This document shows positions 26,955-35,372 of a DNA stretch of 64,000 nt, piece by piece. A program made the translations under genes and the position numbers. Numbering within the stretch: position 1 is the first letter of the stretch; each line of letters begins with the position of its first letter. The notes beneath the pieces were generated by a model. That model was not told the DNA's origin, made no database searches, and saw only the letters and a list, made by a program, of their open reading frames with translations. The stretch is taken from NCBI RefSeq assembly GCF_001439605.1, contig NZ_LMBX01000020.1, positions 22,285 through 86,284 on the forward strand, read 5' to 3'. The stretch is from Cytobacillus praedii (GTDB taxonomy: Bacteria > Bacillota > Bacilli > Bacillales > Cytobacillaceae).

Positions 26955-26983
26955 TTGACTGAAACGAGCGCATAAGCTATAGT
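26955..26983 (+). promoter_or_regulatory. SigA-type promoter of the USP gene
   Basis: TTGACT at 26955-26960, a 17-base spacer, then TATAGT at 26978-26983. It is about 60 bp before the gene at 27040 and divergent from mrpA. Confidence 0.65.
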
Positions 26984-27039
26984 CATACATAGTCTAACCG
27001 TGCCACCTAAATTTCATCTAACTTTGAGGTGAGTATTAA

Positions 27040-27729
27040 ATGAAGAAATTCAAAGGGCGTATGGACGAAAGCATCCTCGTCTGCGTCTATTATGGGCCAA
27101 ATGGTGAACGTCTCATTCAGCGTGGATGTAATATAGCACATATGCTTGATTGTCCATTATATATCCTAACTGTTGATCGATTGCCTTTTGATGAGCTGGA
27201 TGCAGAGAAATCAGATTATATTACGAGATGGAAACAGTTAGCTGAACAACATAATGCAGAGGAATTTATCCTAAAAGATAACGAAAAACGGCCTATCTCA
27301 AAAGTAATTGCAGAAATAGCAAGAGAAAAGAAAATCACACAAATTATTTTAGGCCAGACAGCCCAGAGCCGATGGGAGCAAATTGCAAAGGGTTCCATTA
27401 TTAACTCATTATTACGCGAAATCCCTTTCGTTGATTTACATCTTATTTCCGTTTCTCGTGCACTAAGAGACCATGAGGGGCAGTTCGAAAAAGGGGTCCG
27501 TGCTTATCTGACGAGAGAAGGAGACGTCTATCGTTTAAGCTTCAACTATACGAAAGATGTTGAATTTGAAGGGATTTTCTTTAAGGACCATGGCACAGAC
27601 TTTAATAATGGTGTATTTAAATTTATGAGAGATAAAGAGACACTGCAAGTAAATGTAACAGAAGACATCGTGAAGGAACTAAAGCATGTTCGAATGATTG
27701 AACCGCTGGACATAGATGATGAAGATTAA
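27040..27729 (+). CDS. KdpD-like universal stress protein
   Basis: The 229-residue soluble protein has an N-terminal USP fold (residues 8-145) of the KdpD subtype. Evidence is ILVCVYYGPNGERLIQRG and the nucleotide-loop pattern GQTAQSRWEQIAKGS followed by LLREIPFVDLHLI. The remaining ~80 residues form an unassigned domain. In KdpD, this module senses ATP or second messengers in K+ control. A free-standing version next to the Mrp antiporter operon suggests a role in cation homeostasis, by inference only. GAGGTGAG precedes the ATG. Confidence 0.75.
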   Translation: MKKFKGRMDESILVCVYYGPNGERLIQRGCNIAHMLDCPLYILTVDRLPFDELDAEKSDYITRWKQLAEQHNAEEFILKDNEKRPISKVIAEIAREKKITQIILGQTAQSRWEQIAKGSIINSLLREIPFVDLHLISVSRALRDHEGQFEKGVRAYLTREGDVYRLSFNYTKDVEFEGIFFKDHGTDFNNGVFKFMRDKETLQVNVTEDIVKELKHVRMIEPLDIDDED

Positions 27730-27737
27730 TCATATAT

Positions 27738-27778
27738 GCTCTTCCACTTACTCATTTGTAAGAGGAAGGGCCTTTTTA
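27738..27778 (+). terminator. Intrinsic terminator
   Basis: A 14-bp stem with one mismatch (GCTCTTCCACTTAC / GTAAGAGGAAGGGC) followed by CTTTTTATT, between convergent genes. Confidence 0.75.
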
Positions 27779-27784
27779 TTGTAT

Positions 27785-28348
27785 TTATAAATTCACATCT
27801 ACTTTTATTAACTGCTTTTCGTTCTTCTCAATTCCTATATAACGTAAAGTTTCTGCTGGAGTATGATGATTATAAATTGACATTAAGATAGAAATAGCTA
27901 TGCCCTTTCGGTAAGCGTGATAGCCAAAGGTTTTTCTCAGTGTGTGTGTGCCTATTTTCCCGCTAATTCCCACTTCTTTTGCAGCATGATTAATTATTCG
28001 GTAGGCCTGCTGGCGTGTAATTGGCAGGTTATTTTTTTTTGATTTAAAAAGGTAGTCACAATCTTGTAATTTTGAGTTTGCTAAATAATTTTCTAATGCT
28101 ATTTTGACTTGATTATTAATGTAATAGCCCTTCTTTTCTTCGCCTTTTTCATCACTTATATAAAGGAATTCTTTAGCAAACGCTCCATCCCAAACATCAC
28201 ACACTTTTAGGGAAAGCAGATCATGCACTCTAATCCCAGTATTAATGCCTAATACAAATAACAATAGATCCCTTGATGACTGATTTCGTAAATTCTTTTT
28301 TATGGCAAGAATTTTATTTATGTCTCTTATAGGATCGACATATTCCAC
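27785..28348 (-). CDS. Tyrosine recombinase, catalytic domain only
   Basis: The 187-residue protein consists only of the C-terminal catalytic domain of phage-integrase-type recombinases. Visible are the first Arg in NTGIRVHDLL, HTLRKTFGYH (His and second Arg), NHHTPAETLRYIGI with the last His and the Tyr nucleophile. The N-terminal core-binding domain is missing. It starts with GTG after AGGAGG. No attachment sites or phage genes are visible around it, so it is either a free-standing chromosomal family or a remnant. Confidence 0.85.
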   Translation of the reverse strand: MEYVDPIRDINKILAIKKNLRNQSSRDLLLFVLGINTGIRVHDLLSLKVCDVWDGAFAKEFLYISDEKGEEKKGYYINNQVKIALENYLANSKLQDCDYLFKSKKNNLPITRQQAYRIINHAAKEVGISGKIGTHTLRKTFGYHAYRKGIAISILMSIYNHHTPAETLRYIGIEKNEKQLIKVDVNL

Positions 28349-28433
28349 CGTTATTCCTCCTATAGTTTAATGTTACATAATATGATTTTAACAAAAACTA
28401 AGTAACATTACAATTATCATAAATGGAACAAAC

Positions 28434-28474
28434 AAAAAAAAATAGAGCACCATCATAATGAGGCACTCTATTTT
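28434..28474 (-). terminator. Terminator of the rsbK-rsbM unit
   Basis: Minus-strand hairpin TAGAGTGCC / GGTGCTCTA followed by eight T. Confidence 0.75.
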
Positions 28475-28496
28475 TCCCTATCCAATTGCAAAATAT

Positions 28497-29318
28497 TTAA
28501 TTCGCTTTTTTTCGAAAGAATTTTTCATTCGTATTGAAGTCTTCAAAAAAGTCTGCTTCTGTTCGAATCGATTCCTTACTTCCTAATCCGAGAAATCCGT
28601 TCGCACTTAAACTTTCATTAAATAAATCAAGAACATGTGACTGCAGTTTAACATTAAAATAGATAAGGACATTTCTGCAGATAATAACATGAAATTCATT
28701 AAATGAGCGATCGGTTACTAAATTATGCTGGGCAAAAACAACCTTTTCCAGCAAATTAGGGTTTAAATAGGCATACTCACAATCTGCTGTATAGTATTCA
28801 GAAAAGGATTGCTTTCCCCCAGCTAGCATGTAGTTTTTAGTATATGCCTGCATTTTTTGAAGTGGGATGATTCCTTGCTCTGCTTTTGAAATGACTTGTT
28901 CATTCATGTCCGTAGCATAAATTTTCGCTCTGTCTCTAAGCCCTTCTTCCTCCAATAAAATAGCCATGGAAAAGACTTCCTCACCAGTAGAGCAACCTGC
29001 ATGCCATATACGGATTTCTGGCAGCTTCTTTAAATAGGGAACGACCTCCTCGCGAAAGGCTTTAAAGAAGGACGGATCCCTAAACATCTCAGTCACATTA
29101 ATGGAGAAGTCACCCAATATTTTATTCAAATAAGTCTCATCATGAATGACTCTTTCTGTTAAACTTGCAATGGTTGGCAATCTCTCTAGATTTAAACGGT
29201 TTTGAACTCTTCTCATGATTGAAGATTTCATATATTGTCTAAAATCATAGCCTGATAGCTTAAATATAGCTAACAGCAGCAGATCAAGCTCTAATTCTTC
29301 CTTATTTATTCTTGGCAT
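28497..29318 (-). CDS. rsbM: CheR-family methyltransferase (RsbM-like)
   Basis: The 273-residue protein is a SAM-dependent protein-glutamate methyltransferase of the CheR type: an N-terminal helical domain (residues 1-75), then a Rossmann domain with the SAM loop WHAGCSTGEEVFS near residue 105 and the later VIICRNVLIYF. It lies 46 bp downstream of an RsbK-like hybrid kinase. In B. cereus RsbM methylates RsbK and dampens SigB activation, which is the best explanation of this pairing. No MCP or chemotaxis operon is adjacent. Confidence 0.82.
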   Translation of the reverse strand: MPRINKEELELDLLLLAIFKLSGYDFRQYMKSSIMRRVQNRLNLERLPTIASLTERVIHDETYLNKILGDFSINVTEMFRDPSFFKAFREEVVPYLKKLPEIRIWHAGCSTGEEVFSMAILLEEEGLRDRAKIYATDMNEQVISKAEQGIIPLQKMQAYTKNYMLAGGKQSFSEYYTADCEYAYLNPNLLEKVVFAQHNLVTDRSFNEFHVIICRNVLIYFNVKLQSHVLDLFNESLSANGFLGLGSKESIRTEADFFEDFNTNEKFFRKKAN

Positions 29319-29364
29319 TCTTCAGCATCACTACTCCATAAAAAACTTTTCCTTTAATAAAGTG

Positions 29365-32151
29365 CTATGACAGCCAAACTCTCATCACAGATAATAACTG
29401 TTCGAGGTTCAAAGGCTTACTGATGTAATCGGATGCACCTGATTCAATGCACTTGCGGCGATCACTTTTCATTGCTTTTGCTGTTAAAGCGATGATTGGC
29501 ATTTCCTGATGTATCTCTATTCCACGAATCCGTTTCATGGTTTCATACCCATCCATGATTGGCATCATAATATCCATTAACACAATGTCAATTTTGCTTG
29601 TTTCTTCTATAAGTCTTAAACATTCCATTCCATTTTCAGCAGTTTTGACATTCATCCCCTCTTTTTCAAGCGCATTTTTTACTGCAAATATATTACGATG
29701 ATCATCATCAACAACAAGAACTGTTTTTCCATTTAAAACGTTTGAGCTCTCATCAAAAGATTCCATGGATTCAACTGGTTGGTAATCCGTCATTTGTTCA
29801 GAAAGCAGATCATCATCTTTCGCTGAGGCAGCCTCCTCTTTCACTCGAATCTCCTCTAATTCTGACAACCCTTCAGGCAGGCTAGGGACAAGTAAAGTGA
29901 AGCTGCTTCCTGCTCCTTCTCTGCTCTGTACTTTACATACCCCTCCAAGAAGATAAGCAAACTCTTTTGTGATTGATAATCCAAGTCCCGTGCCTCCATA
30001 TTTTCTCATGGTAGCTCCATCCACTTGCTGGAAAGCTTCGAAAATTTCTTCATGTTTCTCTTCTGGAATACCAATTCCCGTATCGGCAACAACTACTTTT
30101 AGCCAAGTATCTGCCTCTTTCCCAAGGGATAATTCAAGGTATTCTTGCCTTTTTGCTTCTTCTACTGAAACAGAAACAGAGCCTTTCTCAGTAAATTTAA
30201 AGGCATTTGAAAGCAGGTTTTTTATAATTTGCTGCAGGCGCTGTTCATCTGTAAAAACAGAATGTGGAGCATTTTCTCTTACATTGACAGTAAACTCAAG
30301 ATTTTTTTGCTTAGCAAATGGCATGAAGTGTCGATTTAATCGTTCGGCAAATTCGTTTATGTTCACCTCTTCAAAATGAATATCCAGCTTCCCTACCTCT
30401 ACTTTTGACAGATCCAAGATATCATTTATTAAGTTTAGGAGGTCCTGACCTGATGAATGAATGACCTTGGCAAATTCAATCTGTTCTTCGTTCAAGCCAT
30501 GGTTTGGATCATCTGTCATCATTTCCGAGAGTAATAGTATACTATTCAATGGTGTCCGGAGCTCATGGGACATATTTGCTAGAAATTCAGATTTATATTT
30601 CGAGCTTTGTAGAAGTTCACGTGCCTTTTCTTCTAGACTCTCCTTTGCAGCTTGAAGTTCTTCTGACTTAAGCTCTGCATCCTTCGTTCGCTCTTCTAGC
30701 TGCTCATTAATCATTCGCAGTTCCTCTGCTTGTGTCTGCATTTCCTCTGATTGCGATTGTAATTCCTCAGATTGAGTCTGCAGCTCTTCGGATTGCATTT
30801 GCAATTCTTCTGTCTTTGCCTGTGACTCTTGAAGCAGACAGGCAATCTCCATTCTTCCTAGAATATTGGTTATTGCTATTCCTAGGGTTCCAAGCACCTC
30901 TTCCAAAAGCTTTACCTGTGTTGATGTAAATGGTTGTAAGCCAGCCAGCTCTATTACAGCTAACACATCATCCTTTAACAAAATAGGTGCCATTAATATA
31001 CTTTTCGGTTTCATGGTTCCGAGCCCTGTTGAAATTACCTGATAATCGTCAGGAACCTCATTTAAGAAGAATACTTTTCGATCTATTGCACACTGCCCAA
31101 CTAGCCCTTCTCCTTCGAAAAAATAGTCTCTTCCTGCCTGGTTTTCGGTATCTGCTGCATAGGAAGCAATTTTACGGAAAATTGGCTTTTTCCCTTCTTC
31201 CTTGATATAAAAGCCACCAAGTTTCGCATCAAGTACTTCTGCTAAATTGTTTATTAATTCTTCTGCTAGCCCTTCAATGGTTACATGATGACTATACAGA
31301 TGGACAATACTAGACGAATGAGTTGTTACCCAGTTTTGTTCAGTGATTTCCAATGTATACTGCGTTTCCTTTGCGCTATAGGTTTCCAGCGAAGCTGCCA
31401 TTGAATTAAATGCGGATGCAATTTCACCGATTTCATCTTTTGAATTTACATCTAGCCTTGGGATTCTTGTTAAATTAGTAAAATCAATTTGCTTTATTCC
31501 TTTCGTTATCGAATGAATATTTCTGCTGGTACTTCTAATTAACCAAAGAGTCACGATTATGATTAATAAAAGTGCAACCGCGACGGCAGAGATAAGAACA
31601 ATAACGAGGGTATTATATGTATTCGTGGCATTTTTCAATGATACTTCCATTAACGATTCTTGATAATCTTTAAATTCATCTAAATTGATTAATAGTTCAT
31701 CTCTATTTGCTCGTTCCTTATCATATAAAGTTTTAAGATTATCAATTTCCCCATTTTTAAGATCAACTAGAAACAGCTGCTCCATTTCATGATACGATTG
31801 ATAAGCTACTTCAATCTGATTAATATACCTTTTGCCTTCTTTCGTATTGACTGAATCCTGAAGATCGATAAATTTTGATTGGATACCAGCATTGTTTGTT
31901 TTCAGAAAATCAGAAATAACCGTCGGATCTGTTACATCATTATCAACAACAATTCTTAGAAGCTGACGATCGGCTTGATCAAATAGTTTTCTAATCTCAG
32001 TTGCCTGCTTTACTTTAAAATATCGGTCTTGGACAATTTCTATCATATTTGTTCTCATCAAATTAACCATAAATAGGATGACAAACATTAATAGAACCAT
32101 ACAAAATACCGTTAATCCCAATGCAAGAAATTGCTTTTTTTTAAAACTCAT
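29365..32151 (-). CDS. rsbK: Hybrid sensor histidine kinase (RsbK-like)
   Basis: The 928-residue protein contains TM1 (about 10-32), an extracellular helical CHASE3-like region, TM2 (about 183-206) and HAMP. A GAF domain (about 290-430) follows, then a heptad coiled coil with repeated SEELQ, HisKA with FLANMSHELRTPLN near residue 530, HATPase (GTGLGLSI) and a C-terminal receiver (VLVVDDD, DIVLMDIMMPIMDG). The order matches B. cereus RsbK, which phosphorylates RsbY to activate SigB. The RsbM-like methyltransferase follows, and an RsbY-like phosphatase is encoded at 19900. A strong AGGAGG run precedes the ATG. Confidence 0.85.
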   Translation of the reverse strand: MSFKKKQFLALGLTVFCMVLLMFVILFMVNLMRTNMIEIVQDRYFKVKQATEIRKLFDQADRQLLRIVVDNDVTDPTVISDFLKTNNAGIQSKFIDLQDSVNTKEGKRYINQIEVAYQSYHEMEQLFLVDLKNGEIDNLKTLYDKERANRDELLINLDEFKDYQESLMEVSLKNATNTYNTLVIVLISAVAVALLLIIIVTLWLIRSTSRNIHSITKGIKQIDFTNLTRIPRLDVNSKDEIGEIASAFNSMAASLETYSAKETQYTLEITEQNWVTTHSSSIVHLYSHHVTIEGLAEELINNLAEVLDAKLGGFYIKEEGKKPIFRKIASYAADTENQAGRDYFFEGEGLVGQCAIDRKVFFLNEVPDDYQVISTGLGTMKPKSILMAPILLKDDVLAVIELAGLQPFTSTQVKLLEEVLGTLGIAITNILGRMEIACLLQESQAKTEELQMQSEELQTQSEELQSQSEEMQTQAEELRMINEQLEERTKDAELKSEELQAAKESLEEKARELLQSSKYKSEFLANMSHELRTPLNSILLLSEMMTDDPNHGLNEEQIEFAKVIHSSGQDLLNLINDILDLSKVEVGKLDIHFEEVNINEFAERLNRHFMPFAKQKNLEFTVNVRENAPHSVFTDEQRLQQIIKNLLSNAFKFTEKGSVSVSVEEAKRQEYLELSLGKEADTWLKVVVADTGIGIPEEKHEEIFEAFQQVDGATMRKYGGTGLGLSITKEFAYLLGGVCKVQSREGAGSSFTLLVPSLPEGLSELEEIRVKEEAASAKDDDLLSEQMTDYQPVESMESFDESSNVLNGKTVLVVDDDHRNIFAVKNALEKEGMNVKTAENGMECLRLIEETSKIDIVLMDIMMPIMDGYETMKRIRGIEIHQEMPIIALTAKAMKSDRRKCIESGASDYISKPLNLEQLLSVMRVWLS

Positions 32152-32242
32152 TGTTTCCTCCTCCTTCCTGCTAAAATATCATTCTAATCAGATCACACAG
32201 AATGTATTTTAGAAGGCAGTAGTAGATCATTGGTAATAAGGA

Positions 32243-32277
32243 GCGGAAGTATTATTCATTACTTCCGCCTTTTTTTG
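32243..32277 (+). terminator. Hairpin with plus-strand T run
   Basis: Stem GCGGAAGTA / TACTTCCGC (32243-32251, 32260-32268) is followed by CC and seven T on the plus strand only. Both flanking genes are on the minus strand, where the T run is poor, so it may be the weak terminator of the upstream TPR gene or an antisense terminator. Confidence 0.55.
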
Positions 32278-32303
32278 TGGAGTCTTTGAGATTACCAAAT
32301 TTC

Positions 32304-35006
32304 TTACTGATACTGGTGTAGAGATTCGCCAGCTTTTGTCATCCATTCAAATTGACGAAGTCTCAGCTGGAATAATGTTAGCGGATCTCGATAAGTTTCC
32401 GGATTCATTCTCATTTCCCGTAAAGACTCTTTATTCCACTCAATTTCTTTACTTGCTTCATCTAATGCCTCATTTAAAACGGAAAACGGATGATCAAAAA
32501 ACATGTGTATATCTCGATCTAACGCCTTTTCGAATAGCTCAAACGGTTGAGTCAGCTGCCTTGATATCGTATCGGAAACACTGCTATAATCCTCATTTTC
32601 AATATATTGCTTATACTTATTAAGAATTAAAACTTTATTTTGCTGAATGGCGTTAAAGAGTTTGCCTGCACTCTTCAATAGAAATTGGGATGGAGTAAAA
32701 CGCAGAAGTATATTCATTTTTTCTAGCTGATATGCCCCTCTGGTCATCCGGTCGGCATCCCGCCGCCAATCATCTAATAGCTTAAAGTCACAATCCAGCT
32801 TGATTTTCTCATTGCCGTACAGGTCATTGAAGCCTGCAGACATTTCATTTAGGAAGCTTTGACTCTGGTCAAACTCAATTTTCGCATCAGCAATCCAATT
32901 TTGAAAGGTATAATGAATGGCAGGGAGTACGTTTTCGTCCATATAGTTCTGCACTCTTTTATTCATTTCCTCATTTAGTATGAGGTGAATTTTCCCAAGA
33001 TCACAGTCCTCTGTAATAAGTTCCGAGCATCCTCGCATTAAACTTGGGATTTCCTCTGTTACTTCTAATTTCATATCATCTACCATTTTTCGAAAAGCTC
33101 TTTTTATTGTTCGAATCTTCTCTTCTTCCAGATCACTTAATTGATTTTTAGCTCCGTTAAGCTTGGTTACCATTTCTTCATTCCATTTAATCAAATCAAT
33201 AAAGCTGTTTTCCATTTCAACGCGTCTTTCTAACAGATACTTAATTGTTTTTCGGATATAATGATGTACTTTAGCTATACGTTCCTCTTCTAGATTCCGA
33301 CTGTTCTTTATTTCAGTTATAAAATTCGAAAGACTATTTAAATCAAAATGAGGAGTGGATATAGTGAGAATCCTTACTTTCGGGAAATACGTATGCACTT
33401 GTGCAGAAACTTGATCAATTACCTCTTGATCATTGTTATTGACAATAAAATGGATAGGCAGATTTGGTGCCTTCTCTCGAATTTTCAAAGCAGCCTCAAG
33501 CTCTTTCTCTGAAAATAGTTCATCTGAATCAAGAATAAATAATAAGCTATCTGCAAGCTGCAAGTATTGAAAGACTCCATTCCTGAACTTATACTCTCCA
33601 GTCATGCAAGGTGTATGAATGAATGTAATTTCATTGTCACGCAAAAACGACATCGGCTGCCGATATTCGATAATTGCTTGCGGATGAACGGAGTGTTCTG
33701 AGAGATTATCAATTTCTCTAAATTCTTCATCAGATATTTCCATTATTTCTGTTGTATCGTTATTCTTATAAATAGCTGGAACGGAAAATAGATCATCCAT
33801 TGAATTCCTGCCAATAACAGCTTGAATAAAATTCGATTTACTTTGATCGTCTGTGCCAGCCAAAAGAACATGATGGGTATTTAAATCCAGCAGCTCTTTC
33901 ACCATCCAGCCAAAACGCTTCCCTAACTCGATTCCATTCTTCTTTGCCCAATGTACGATAGATTCAAATAGAAGATACCCTTCTTCAAGACTATCTCCAT
34001 TCCCTGCAGCTCTCTTTAATAAACTTTCTGCTTTATTGATGATTTCCGGTTCAATCCCTGAAGTGAATATTTCACTCCATGCCAATATAGAAGCAGCGGC
34101 AAACAAAGTCTGAGATGAGTCAGCTAATTTAAGCCAATTCGTTAGGTGATTAGGGATAAGATGTGATAATTCTTTGATTAAATACTTGCCATCAATTAAT
34201 TCAAAATACGTATTATGATAGAGTTCAGATAACTCACGCCATATGTGCGCCTTGCTCCCGTCTTTATGTAGAAGAATATGATTAATCTCTTTCAGCCAAG
34301 AAAAATAAAACTCACTATTCTTATAACACTTCCAAAATGACACGGTTAGTGCTTCAAACTTTATTAAATCAACTTTATAGAGTGTATGAAGGACCTCATT
34401 GAAATCACTTGGCGGCATTTTCATCATTTTGCCTTGTTCAACATATGTGTGGAGAATGTCGTACCACTGTAAATTACCCGTGCGAACAGATTCATTTACC
34501 GCAAGCTCCACCGCATTATTCCAATCCTGATACTCTTCGAAAAAGGATCTAGCAATCTCTGTTACTTCCGAATAATCAGGATTTAAGATTACTGCTTCTT
34601 TAATCACTTCAACAGCTCTTTCCAGCTTTCCCTGTTCAATGTAAAGTGAAAATAGCTGCAGAAGTACTTCCGTTTTTAATATGTCTGATTCGGTATGAAT
34701 GGATTGATAAATATCCTCTGCAGTTGAGAGGAGTTCAAGTTCAAAATAGGCATCAGCCATATTTTTCTTTGCCCATGGCTCAAGTTCATTATCAATATTC
34801 TCCCATTTAAAAATAGCCGCTTCATAATCCCGGTGCTGGAAATATACCTCTCCTTGCGAAAAGCGAATATAGGATAAATCTGACACTTCCTTCTTATGCT
34901 CCTCCATATAAAGATCCCCGAGAAGTTTCATTGATTGCAAATGCTCATTTTCGGCAATCAATGTATGGTAATACACTTTATTATTTAGTTTCTCATCTAT
35001 TGTCAT
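32304..35006 (-). CDS. TPR protein fused to a degenerate dynamin-like GTPase domain
   Basis: The protein has about 900 residues. The N-terminal ~200 residues look like tetratricopeptide helices (FSQGEVYFQHRDYEAAIFKW, QGKLERAVEVIKEAVILNP). A P-loop-like domain begins near residue 384 (VLLAGTDDQSKSNF), followed by a long helical, dynamin-stalk-like C-terminus. GTPase motifs are decayed: the P-loop reads GTDDQSKS instead of GxxxxGKS, the DxxG-like site is HTPCMTG, and the NKxD-like site is NNND. It is probably a scaffold or membrane-remodelling pseudo-GTPase. Similar proteins are reported near Ter stress genes. ATG at 35006 after GGGGG; an ATG at 35009 is equally in frame. Confidence 0.65.
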   Translation of the reverse strand: MTIDEKLNNKVYYHTLIAENEHLQSMKLLGDLYMEEHKKEVSDLSYIRFSQGEVYFQHRDYEAAIFKWENIDNELEPWAKKNMADAYFELELLSTAEDIYQSIHTESDILKTEVLLQLFSLYIEQGKLERAVEVIKEAVILNPDYSEVTEIARSFFEEYQDWNNAVELAVNESVRTGNLQWYDILHTYVEQGKMMKMPPSDFNEVLHTLYKVDLIKFEALTVSFWKCYKNSEFYFSWLKEINHILLHKDGSKAHIWRELSELYHNTYFELIDGKYLIKELSHLIPNHLTNWLKLADSSQTLFAAASILAWSEIFTSGIEPEIINKAESLLKRAAGNGDSLEEGYLLFESIVHWAKKNGIELGKRFGWMVKELLDLNTHHVLLAGTDDQSKSNFIQAVIGRNSMDDLFSVPAIYKNNDTTEIMEISDEEFREIDNLSEHSVHPQAIIEYRQPMSFLRDNEITFIHTPCMTGEYKFRNGVFQYLQLADSLLFILDSDELFSEKELEAALKIREKAPNLPIHFIVNNNDQEVIDQVSAQVHTYFPKVRILTISTPHFDLNSLSNFITEIKNSRNLEEERIAKVHHYIRKTIKYLLERRVEMENSFIDLIKWNEEMVTKLNGAKNQLSDLEEEKIRTIKRAFRKMVDDMKLEVTEEIPSLMRGCSELITEDCDLGKIHLILNEEMNKRVQNYMDENVLPAIHYTFQNWIADAKIEFDQSQSFLNEMSAGFNDLYGNEKIKLDCDFKLLDDWRRDADRMTRGAYQLEKMNILLRFTPSQFLLKSAGKLFNAIQQNKVLILNKYKQYIENEDYSSVSDTISRQLTQPFELFEKALDRDIHMFFDHPFSVLNEALDEASKEIEWNKESLREMRMNPETYRDPLTLFQLRLRQFEWMTKAGESLHQYQ

Positions 35007-35372
35007 CATGATTCCCCCATGAACATTATTTTGAAATTGAAACATATTCAGCCGAAAAAGCTGAAGGGTCAAGACCACGATTCAACAAATTTCTTCAACT
35101 CTTTCTTGTATTCTAACAAATTATCTATATTTTTTTGATTACATTATTGTATTCCATTGTAACAATTTTAATAATAGGAAAAAAATCATGTGCTTTTTTA
35201 TCTAAATATCCTCTTTTAAATATTTTGAAACAGGCTTTTAGAAAGAATTTCGTCAGCATGTAGAGTTTTTTGTCACATTCCTCCGGTGTCTATTATCGTC
35301 CCTGATTGATTTACCTATAAGAAATCAGTAAAATAAAGAAAAAGTATATATTATAGAAAGGCTGATTCAGGT

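Noticed and set aside
27785..28348. Prophage or integrative element boundary
   Set aside because: Only a recombinase catalytic domain is present; flanking genes are ordinary chromosomal genes and no attachment repeats were found.
29969..30379. 136-codon plus-strand frame
   Set aside because: Antisense to the kinase domain of the RsbK-like gene, with no ribosome site.
35079..35372. T-box leader for glnS
   Set aside because: The conserved T-box bulge sequence and a specifier stem with terminator were not found.
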